The translations under genes were made by a program, and so were the position numbers. A stretch of 17,651 nt of DNA from Bacillota bacterium (GTDB lineage Bacteria; Bacillota; Clostridia; Lachnospirales; Lachnospiraceae), in contig JAEZFH010000100.1 of NCBI GenBank assembly GCA_023437885.1, forward strand, positions 1 to 17,651, in the 5' to 3' direction. Positions 1-6,398 of the stretch are shown one piece after another; within the stretch, counting starts at the first letter, position 1, and each line of letters starts with the position of its first letter. The notes beneath the pieces were generated by a model. It was not told where the DNA came from and did no database searches. It saw only the letters and a program-made list of their open reading frames with translations.

Positions 1-1
1 C

Positions 2-787
2 TGGTTATGTGACGACGAATTCAAGGAATACCTCCAGTATTTGCATGAGCTGTATTCCGAAGGGTTGTTATGGCAGGATTATTACAAGGATGATTTGCCC
101 TCCTGGAGAAGCAATCTTGCATCTGCGGCTTACGGGGCGATGTATATGCCCTACACGGATGTATTTGTGAACGTGGAGGATCAGTATATCGGTTATGATG
201 CATTGACCGGACCCAGGGGAGACAAGATCTGGTCCGATGTGACCAACAGTACCACCGGAATCGGAGCCTTTGCCATCAGCAATACTTGTGCAAGTCCGGA
301 AGCGGCTGTACGTTGGGTGGATTATTTCTACGGAGATGAAGGTTCTATCTTCTTCCGCTACGGTGTGGAGGGAGAGACCTTTGCCTATGATGAGAGCGGG
401 CAGCCAAAGATTAGTGAGGATATTCTGAAGGCGGAAGAAGGCTTTATGACTGCACTTGGAAAAGTTAATCTGGTTCCTGGCGGCGGTTTCCCCCATGTTA
501 TAACCGATGCTACGGATGGAATTGTGGCAAGTCAGAAGACAAAGGACGCCGCAGCATTACTGAGGGATAATTTCCCCAGCACGATTTGTGCCAAGCCGGC
601 CTTGGGTCTTGAAGACGGAGAACGGGTTAATGCCCTTGAGCAGGATCTCTTTACCTACAGAGACGAATCTGTAACTCGGTTCATCATCGGAGAATTGAGC
701 TTTGATAAATGGGAAGAATACAGTAATACACTGGAAAAGAACGGAATTAGAGAGCTGGAAGAGATCTATAACAACGCTCTGAAATAG
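2..787 (+). CDS. ABC transporter sugar-binding protein, C-terminal part (5' end outside window)
   Basis: This is the C-terminal 261 residues or so of an extracellular solute-binding protein of the large family 1 / LplA type that feeds CUT1 sugar importers. The frame is open to the left edge of the window, so the signal peptide and N-terminal lobe are missing. The first ATG-like or TTG codons here are internal and are not starts. The visible part shows features usual for the C-terminal lobe: a run on Ile-Ser-Asn-Thr-Cys followed by Pro-Glu-Ala-Ala-Val-Arg-Trp-Val-Asp-Tyr (the 'SPEAAxR/KxxDY' region), and an ending rich in Glu and Lys with Trp-Glu-Glu-Tyr. It is followed by a hairpin terminator and then two cognate permease genes, which supports the transporter role. 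The ligand cannot be read from the sequence. It is expected to be a lipoprotein on the outer face of the membrane, but the lipobox is not in the window. Confidence 0.85.
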   Translation, partial: WLCDDEFKEYLQYLHELYSEGLLWQDYYKDDLPSWRSNLASAAYGAMYMPYTDVFVNVEDQYIGYDALTGPRGDKIWSDVTNSTTGIGAFAISNTCASPEAAVRWVDYFYGDEGSIFFRYGVEGETFAYDESGQPKISEDILKAEEGFMTALGKVNLVPGGGFPHVITDATDGIVASQKTKDAAALLRDNFPSTICAKPALGLEDGERVNALEQDLFTYRDESVTRFIIGELSFDKWEEYSNTLEKNGIRELEEIYNNALK

Positions 788-860
788 AACATCTGCTTCC
801 TGCAAGCGAAGAAATTGGAGCAGGCGGGCAGGGCAGCCGATGTATTGATAGCAGAAAAGG

Positions 861-900
861 TTACTGACAATTATACCAATATAGTTGTCAGTAATTTTTT
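861..900 (+). terminator. Hairpin terminator/attenuator between binding-protein gene and permeases
   Basis: TTACTGACAATTAT (861-874) pairs with ATAGTTGTCAGTAA (881-894), a 14-bp stem with one G-U pair and a 6-nt loop, followed directly by TTTTTT (895-900). This has the form of an intrinsic terminator. It sits after the binding-protein gene and only a few bases before the ribosome binding site (AAGGAG, 901-906) of the permease. Its likely role is partial termination, giving more binding protein than permease. No separate promoter for the permeases is evident between it and 915. Confidence 0.75.
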
Positions 901-914
901 AAGGAGATTGTGGT

Positions 915-1835
915 ATGAAAAAATTAAAATTCAAATATTATCTGAAACAAATCAAAAAGTCAAAGGAACTGTACTTGTTGTTTGCATTGCCTCTGGCCTG
1001 GTATATTATCTTCAAATATGTGCCGATCTACGGACTTCAGATCGCCTTCAAGAGGTATAATCCCACCCTTGGGATCGTAGGAAGCCCTTGGGCAGGATTC
1101 CGTTATTTTAAGCAGTTCTTTGACTCTTATTATTGCCTGGAAGTAATCTGGAATACGGTTAAGCTGAGCCTGTTTACCCTAGCCGTGGGCTTTCCCATTC
1201 CCATCCTTCTGGCCCTGCTCATTAATGAAATACGGAGCAAGAAGCTAAGCAAGCTGGTTCAGAATGTTACCTATATGACGAACTTTTTGTCTGTGGTCGT
1301 CATTGTCAGCATGTTGAACATATTTTCCAACCCGACTTATGGGCTCTTTAACCGGATTACAGAAGTATTCGGTGCGGCACCGGTGGATTTTATGACGAAG
1401 TCCGCCTTTTTCCATCCGATGTATGTGTTCTCCAATGTATGGCAGTTTATGGGCTTTAATGCCATCATTTATATTGCGGCTCTGGCAGGAATTGATCCGA
1501 CCTTTTACGAGGCGGCTTCCATTGACGGTGCCTCCCGGTTCCAGAAGATTATACACATCTCTATTCCCTGCATTATGACGACAATCATCATCATGTTTAT
1601 TTTAAGAATAGGAAATCTGATGACGGTGGGCTTTGAAAAGGTATTATTAATGCAGAACAGTGTAAATACCTCGACCAGTGAAATCATATCAACCTTCATC
1701 TATAAAAACGGCATTAAAAAGGGCCAGTTCAGCTATAGCACGGCAGTAGGCATATTTAACTCCGTTATTAACTTTATTCTTCTGATCAGTGCCAATTCGG
1801 TGAGCAAGAAATTCACCAAAACCGGTCTGTGGTAA
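915..1835 (+). CDS. CUT1-type sugar ABC transporter permease, LplB-like
   Basis: Integral membrane permease of the binding-protein-dependent sugar importers; it forms a heterodimer with the product of the next gene to make the transport channel. The 306-residue product has the family's usual length and order. It has a basic N-terminus, a first membrane span near residues 20-40 leading into a Tyr-Gly-Leu-Gln-Ile-Ala-Phe-Lys segment, and several further hydrophobic spans. The ATPase-docking EAA loop begins at Glu199 (EAASIDGASRFQKIIHISIP), and the tail is hydrophobic. The start ATG follows AAGGAG at 901-906 with a normal spacing. It lies between the binding-protein gene and the second permease gene and is closely similar in layout to the permease at 10839-11792. 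No ATPase gene accompanies it; such transporters commonly use a shared MsmX-like ATPase encoded elsewhere (family knowledge). Substrate unknown; oligosaccharide is inferred. Confidence 0.9.
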   Translation: MKKLKFKYYLKQIKKSKELYLLFALPLAWYIIFKYVPIYGLQIAFKRYNPTLGIVGSPWAGFRYFKQFFDSYYCLEVIWNTVKLSLFTLAVGFPIPILLALLINEIRSKKLSKLVQNVTYMTNFLSVVVIVSMLNIFSNPTYGLFNRITEVFGAAPVDFMTKSAFFHPMYVFSNVWQFMGFNAIIYIAALAGIDPTFYEAASIDGASRFQKIIHISIPCIMTTIIIMFILRIGNLMTVGFEKVLLMQNSVNTSTSEIISTFIYKNGIKKGQFSYSTAVGIFNSVINFILLISANSVSKKFTKTGLW

Positions 1836-1871
1836 TCGGTTACAGCTTTGGATGCGAAGAAATGGAGGAAG

Positions 1872-1953
1872 TGTGAAGAAGAGTATCTTCACAAAGGAAT
1901 TGCTTCGCAATTCCTTTACAAATTTGTGCGGCTGCCCAAATTCACAGGGCAGC
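1872..1953 (+). other. Cluster of three hairpins between the two permease genes
   Basis: Three perfect inverted repeats lie in a row in the 137-nt gap between the permeases. TGTGAAGA/TCTTCACA (1872-1879 with 1886-1893, loop 6) is followed by AAAGGAATTGC/GCAATTCCTTT (1893-1903 with 1907-1917, loop TTC). The third is GCTGCCC/GGGCAGC (1931-1937 with 1947-1953, loop 9). None is followed by a T run, so they do not look like terminators. They may set the stability or processing of the operon mRNA, or be a short mobile palindromic repeat inserted in the gap. Neither role can be shown from this window alone. Confidence 0.6.
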
Positions 1954-1972
1954 GGCAGAACGGAGATAGAAG

Positions 1973-2869
1973 ATGATACATACATCAAAAATGAAACAAA
2001 CCCGGCGGGAAACCGCCTTTCACATAGCCGTTAATTTGAGCAGTGTTCTTGTGGTTATAATTATGGTTGTTCCGCTGATCTTTGTTCTGGCGGCGTCATT
2101 CTCAGACCCGGACCTGGTCTTAAAGGGGAAGGTTCTGCTCTATCCCAAAGGGATTACGGTGAAGGCCTATCAGATGGTGTTTGAAAATAATGAAATCTGG
2201 AGAGGCTACATGAATACTATTTTCTACACTGTAACGGGGACCTTGATCAGTGTGGCGCTGACGATACTGGCAGCATATCCCCTGTCAAGAAAGCATTTCT
2301 TCGGGCGGAAGATTCTGCTGCTGATTATGGTATTCACCATGTACTTTAACGGAGGTATGATACCGACCTATCTGTTAGTCAGGGACCTGGGAATGTATAA
2401 TTCCGTGTGGGCAATCATACTGCCGGCGGCTATCTCCACCTATAATCTGATTGTTGCCAAAACCTTCTTCGAGACCAGCATTCCGGAGGAACTGTTTGAA
2501 TCCGCCCTGTTGGATGGCTGCGGCAATATTAAGATGCTGTTCAAGATCGTTTTGCCCCTGGCAAAATCCATCGTAGCGATCTTGGTGCTGTACTATGCGG
2601 TGGATATGTGGAATTCCTATTTTAATGCATTGATCTATTTAAATGAAGATAAAAAATATCCGCTTCAGATTATTCTGAGAAATATATTACTCATAGGGCA
2701 GACAGAGCAGTTTGGCACCAATGATGTGGGTATGGCGGAGAAGATAAAGATGGCGGAAGCGGTGAAGTACGCAGTTATTGTAGTGTCCAGCCTCCCGATG
2801 ATTATTCTGTATCAATTTGTACAGAAGCATTTTGTGAAAGGTGTAATGATAGGAGCGATCAAAGGCTAA
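1973..2869 (+). CDS. CUT1-type sugar ABC transporter permease, LplC/YtcP-like
   Basis: Second permease subunit of the importer, partner of the upstream permease. The 298-residue protein shows the typical pattern. There is a cytoplasmic basic start and a first membrane span near residues 20-45 (Leu-Val-Val-Ile-Ile-Met-Val-Val-Pro-Leu-Ile-Phe-Val-Leu). The conserved Phe-Thr-Met-Tyr-Phe-Asn-Gly-Gly-Met-Ile-Pro-Thr segment and the EAA-type loop from Glu176 (ESALLDGCGNIKMLFKIVLP) follow, and it ends in Gly-Val-Met-Ile-Gly-Ala-Ile-Lys-Gly, a common ending in this family. The start ATG at 1973 is preceded by GGAG at 1962-1965, a good distance; a second in-frame ATG six codons on is less likely. It is the last transporter gene of the left operon. 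The 114-nt gap to the first sulfatase has no terminator with a T run, so co-transcription with the sulfatases is likely. Confidence 0.9.
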   Translation: MIHTSKMKQTRRETAFHIAVNLSSVLVVIIMVVPLIFVLAASFSDPDLVLKGKVLLYPKGITVKAYQMVFENNEIWRGYMNTIFYTVTGTLISVALTILAAYPLSRKHFFGRKILLLIMVFTMYFNGGMIPTYLLVRDLGMYNSVWAIILPAAISTYNLIVAKTFFETSIPEELFESALLDGCGNIKMLFKIVLPLAKSIVAILVLYYAVDMWNSYFNALIYLNEDKKYPLQIILRNILLIGQTEQFGTNDVGMAEKIKMAEAVKYAVIVVSSLPMIILYQFVQKHFVKGVMIGAIKG

Positions 2870-2911
2870 TTCGGCGTCAGAAGACCATGAGCTTAACTTA
2901 ATGACATGGTG

Positions 2912-2927
2912 GGCTGAACTGTAACTA
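2912..2927 (+). repeat. 16-base string shared with 10618-10633
   Basis: GGCTGAACTGTAACTA at 2912-2927 recurs exactly at 10618-10633. Both copies are in intergenic DNA, in the same orientation, and both are followed some 15-25 bases later by TCTGATAT. The copy here lies between the second permease and the first sulfatase. A chance 16-base match between two gaps in a 17.6-kb window is improbable, so this may be the edge of a dispersed intergenic repeat. The rest of the element seen around 10422-10640 is not recognisable here. Confidence 0.5.
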
Positions 2928-2983
2928 ATTCGGATGCCAATGATAATCTGATATGCGCCAAGAGCGGCACAGAAAGGAAAAGG

Positions 2984-4558
2984 ATGATGGAAGAAAAGAA
3001 GCGCAACAAACCAAATTTTATTATTATCATGACAGACCAGCAAAGAGCCGATCTGAGAAGGAGCTGCGGATGCCCCCTGGACACCATGCCATTTGTGGAT
3101 GAGTGGGCAAAGGGCGGGATTGACTTTAACCGGGCATACACGCCCAATCCGACCTGTATGCCGGCCAGAGTGAGTATGTTCACAGGGAGGTATTCACAAT
3201 CACATCTTGTGAGAACAAACCATAACCGGGATGATGCCCTTTATACGGAGGATCTGCTGGATATGCTGAAAAGGAACGGATATGCGACAGCCCTCTGCGG
3301 GAAGAATCATTCCCATCGGAATTATGAGGATTTTGATTTTCATAGCAGGACAGATCATATGGGACTATCCGGGAGCAACATGACCAAGGAAGAACAGGAA
3401 TTTTCCGATTATTTGAATAACACAAAATTTGTGGATAGCAGGGAACCGGCTCCGGGAGGAGTGGAGGTACAGCATCCTTACCGGAATGTCTCGGATGCGT
3501 TGGAGTTTATTGACGGGGTGGACAAAAAGGCTCCCTTCTTTGCTTGGATCTCCATAGCGGAACCCCATAACCCGTATCAGGTGCCGAGTCCTTATTATGA
3601 TATGTTTCCGCCGGAGGTATTACCTCCCTGTACCAGTGAGGAAGAGGCGAGGAAGAGCCATAAAGGAGACCGTTATCAGAGAATGAGAAAGGTCTGGGAG
3701 CAGGTTTATGGCCCCGATGTAGCAGAGCATATGGAACGTTCCAGATCCAATTATTACGGAATGCTTCGCTTGATTGACGATCAGATAAAGAGGCTGGTTG
3801 AGGGGCTGCAGGAGCGGGAGCTGGAGGAGAATACGATTGTGATTTATCTTTCGGACCACGGTGATTTTGTGGGAGAGTATGGGCTGATACGTAAGGGTGC
3901 CGATTTATCGGAGCTGCTGATCCGCATACCAATGGTCTGGAAGGGGCCCGGTATTGCTGCAAAGGGCAAGGAGACCCAGGCCTTTGCCAATCTGGTAGAT
4001 ATCTTTCCGACGATATGTGATATTCTTGGGGAAGAGCGGCCGATGGGAGTACAGGGGAAGAGCCTTCTGCCCATCCTGAAGCAGCAAGAGGGCTTTGAAC
4101 GCGAGTTTGATAAGGCGTATTCCGAGAGCGGCTTCTCCGGTATGTACTGGAACGACGAGGATATGCTGGATTACAGAACGGAAGGTGCAACTCAGGATAT
4201 GACGGCCTTTGACTGTCTGAATACCTGGACACAATGCGGTCAGGTGAGGACCCTCAGGATGGAGGATTACCGTATTCAAATCGATATGATGGGGGAGGGA
4301 TATCTGTATGATTTATCCAAGGATCCCATGGAGCTTCAAAACCTGTGGAAGGATCCGGAATACACCTCAACAAAGGAAAAAATGCTGCAGGAATTGCTCG
4401 CAGTTATGCTGCAGAATACGGATGTTCTTCCGGTACCTCATTACCGTTACCGCACCAAGGTTCATCCGAAGGGCTACTGGTATCAGGATTATTCTTCTCC
4501 GGATCCGGGAATTCATCCCTCCGGAACGATGCAGGAACTGTACTCCAGAAAAAGATAG
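2984..4558 (+). CDS. Cys-type sulfatase, cytoplasmic (first of three)
   Basis: Sulfatase of the alkaline-phosphatase superfamily, expected to hydrolyse a sulfate ester (or sulfamate). Its 524 residues fit the family. Metal-site Asp18 lies in the N-terminal Thr-Asp-Gln-Gln-Arg motif. The active-site signature is Cys58-Met-Pro60-Ala-Arg62, followed by Met-Phe-Thr-Gly; Cys58 should be converted to formylglycine. Gly-Lys107-Asn-His109 replaces the more common GKWH, Ser290-Asp-His-Gly-Asp294 is the second metal-binding segment, and Lys304 follows. The C-terminal subdomain has the Tyr-Asp-Leu-x-x-Asp-Pro-x-Glu-x-x-Asn-Leu motif near residues 440-453. No signal peptide is present, so it should act in the cytoplasm. 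GGA at 2976-2978 precedes ATG 2984; ATG 2987 is a possible alternative. It follows the permeases in the same direction, suggesting desulfation of the imported sugar. It clearly differs from the two downstream sulfatases. Substrate not identifiable by eye. Confidence 0.92.
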   Translation: MMEEKKRNKPNFIIIMTDQQRADLRRSCGCPLDTMPFVDEWAKGGIDFNRAYTPNPTCMPARVSMFTGRYSQSHLVRTNHNRDDALYTEDLLDMLKRNGYATALCGKNHSHRNYEDFDFHSRTDHMGLSGSNMTKEEQEFSDYLNNTKFVDSREPAPGGVEVQHPYRNVSDALEFIDGVDKKAPFFAWISIAEPHNPYQVPSPYYDMFPPEVLPPCTSEEEARKSHKGDRYQRMRKVWEQVYGPDVAEHMERSRSNYYGMLRLIDDQIKRLVEGLQERELEENTIVIYLSDHGDFVGEYGLIRKGADLSELLIRIPMVWKGPGIAAKGKETQAFANLVDIFPTICDILGEERPMGVQGKSLLPILKQQEGFEREFDKAYSESGFSGMYWNDEDMLDYRTEGATQDMTAFDCLNTWTQCGQVRTLRMEDYRIQIDMMGEGYLYDLSKDPMELQNLWKDPEYTSTKEKMLQELLAVMLQNTDVLPVPHYRYRTKVHPKGYWYQDYSSPDPGIHPSGTMQELYSRKR

Positions 4559-4910
4559 CCTTTGTGAGGCGGTCGGGTGATGTGGATTAATCCGATGCAA
4601 TGTGTATAAAACAGATTTATTAAGCAAGGGCCGTGGATAAAAGGGAGCTTCTCTCCTGCATCCATGGTCCTTCCTTGATCTATGGCTCCCCCTTGTTGAG
4701 GTTTCAGGAATATCCGGAGATCGTCTCAGGGTTACCTTCACAAGACTGCGCCCTTCCCGGTACTCGGGTATGAAATGACATAGAGTTTAAGAATTACATA
4801 TCCGTAAATTGATATATCTGCCGATGGAAAGAATACTACATATTGTTCTCAGCGGTGATTTCGGTATGATGTAGGTAAGACGACTGAATTATGACCGGGG
4901 AGGATAGGCG
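4559..4910 (+). other. 352-nt gap between sulfatase genes, with a long hairpin
   Basis: No gene is supported here. AAGGGCCGTGGAT (4626-4638) pairs with ATCCATGGTCCTT (4660-4672), a 13-bp stem containing two G-U pairs, with a further short stem in its loop. There is no T run after it, so it is a poor intrinsic terminator but could stabilise the upstream mRNA end. Between about 4800 and 4900 the DNA is AT-richer and could hold a promoter for the sulfatase pair, but no convincing -35/-10 pair was found. GGGGAGG at 4897-4903 is the ribosome binding site for the gene starting at 4911. Confidence 0.45.
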
Positions 4911-6331
4911 ATGGATAACACTAATACGGCGATCATACTAATAACCTGTGATGAACTGAAAAAGGATACGCTGAGCTGTTACGGTAACAGGTCGATTACA
5001 ACCGGCAATATCGACAGGCTCAAAGAGATGGGGACTGATTTTGAACGGGCATATACCGTAAGTCCCTGGTGTCTGCCGGCAAGATGCTCCATCCTGACAG
5101 GGCTCTATCCGCATAACAGCGGAGCCTACAGCAATTTTCGGCCATGCCCCTTAGATAAGGGAGAAAGAATCTTTTCAGAGAATTAAAAGACAGCGGCTAT
5201 TCCACCTCCGTATTTGGGAAATGCCACTTTACCCCTGTGGAATATGGAAAGAGCTCGGCAGAAAAAACGCTCCCCTACAATAAAGAGATAGAGTATTATA
5301 AAAGCTTGGGAATTGAACACCTGGAGCTGGAGGACGGGAAGCAGGTATCCGTATGGTTTCAGGACGATTATAGCAGAGAACTGGAGCAAGCAGGATATTT
5401 GCGGACCTACAGGGACGCTGTATGGAGCAGGGAAAACCAGAAGGTGTTTCCCTTCCCCGGGCCAACGAATCTACATCCGGATTATTGGGTGGGAGAGCGT
5501 GCCGCAGAACATATCAGGAACAGCAAAGAGGAGGCTCTGTTTGCGTGGATTTCCTTCAGCGGCCCCCATTACCCCTTCGATGCCCCGGCAGAGTACTGGG
5601 AGAAGGTGGACGAAGAGAAGCTTCCTCCAATCCTGTTGGAAGAAGGTGAGCTTGACGGGGAAGACAGAATCCATCATGACAGCTACCATGGGGGCAGGAA
5701 CTCCAACATTGATGGCTCCGGCCCTGCGCTAGGACGTGCATGCAAAAACTATACGGAGGATTACTGTAGACAGCTTCGGATCAGCTATCATGCCAATATG
5801 AAGCTGATCGACGATCAGATAGGTAAAATCCTGGATGCAGTTCATGACAGGTACGGGGATAATGCATTAATCTTGTTTTCGGCGGACCACGGTGAGATGC
5901 TTGGCAATCATGGCCTCTGGGGCAAACATAACTGCGGGTATGAGGAAGTATGGAAGATTCCCATGATAGTAAAATTCCCGGGACAGAAGAAGGGGGAAAG
6001 CAGAAGAAGGCTGGTGAATTCTACTGATATTCTTCCCACCTGCCTGGAGGCGGCCGGTGCAGAGAGGATTGACTGTGACGGAATCAGCCTGTACCGGGAG
6101 AAGGAGCGGGAATATACTTTCGCGGAAGGAGAGGGCTATCTTGCGATAACCGACGGAAGATATAAATATATCCATGTGCAGAAGGGACAGGAGGTTGGCA
6201 GAGAGTTGCTGGACTTGCAGGAAGAACCGCAGGAATTTAGAAATCTTATCGGTCTTGACCGGTATCAGCCCGTTCTGGCCAGGCTAAGGGAGAAAATGAT
6301 CGAACATATGCTGCCGGCAATCCTGCCCTGA
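4911..6331 (+). pseudogene. Frameshifted Cys-type sulfatase, paralogue of the next gene
   Basis: Two reading frames together match the whole of the downstream sulfatase. The first frame (4911-5186, 91 residues, good site GGGGAGG at 4897-4903) carries the metal-site Asp14, the signature Cys54-Leu-Pro56-Ala-Arg58 and the Tyr-Pro-His-Asn-Ser-Gly-Ala-Tyr segment, then ends at TAA 5184-5186. The rest (open from 5159 in the frame of 5237-6331) continues with Asn-Leu-Phe-Arg-Glu-Leu-Lys and Phe-Gly-Lys-Cys-His-Phe. It then runs through Ser-Ala-Asp-His-Gly-Glu-Met-Leu-Gly-Asn-His-Gly to a C-terminus like the paralogue's. Aligned with the downstream copy, one base is missing close to the GAAAGAA at 5163-5169. 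Repaired, the protein would be 473 residues against 472 in the neighbour. No typical slippery heptamer or internal ribosome binding site was seen, so a true loss of function or a sequencing error is more likely than programmed frameshifting. All other catalytic residues remain, implying recent damage. Confidence 0.85.
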
Positions 6332-6381
6332 GGGCAGTGCATTGTCCGGAGAAATACATCAGACGATATCACATTATTTGC

Positions 6382-6390
6382 AAAAGGAGG
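6382..6390 (+). promoter_or_regulatory. Ribosome binding site fixing the start at 6399
   Basis: AAAAGGAGG lies 8 nt before the ATG at 6399. An in-frame ATG at 6342 would add 19 residues that contain this site and have no counterpart in the paralogue, so 6399 is the preferred start. Confidence 0.85.
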
Positions 6391-6398
6391 CATGTATT

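Noticed and set aside
815..1060. Small + strand open frame over the terminator and start of the first permease
   Set aside because: It overlaps the terminator stem and the permease in another frame, and has no ribosome binding site.
3507..4232. Open frame of 241 codons on the - strand inside the first sulfatase
   Set aside because: It lies fully antisense to a gene with clear catalytic motifs, has an unbalanced Ser/Pro/Arg-rich composition and no ribosome binding site.
4367..4741. - strand open frame extending into the gap after the first sulfatase
   Set aside because: Mostly antisense to the sulfatase, low-complexity basic composition, no ribosome binding site.
5159..5186. Programmed -1 ribosomal frameshift in the upstream tandem sulfatase
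   Set aside because: No X-XXY-YYZ heptamer in the correct frame and no clear downstream pseudoknot; the intact neighbour has no need for one. Kept only as a low-probability alternative.
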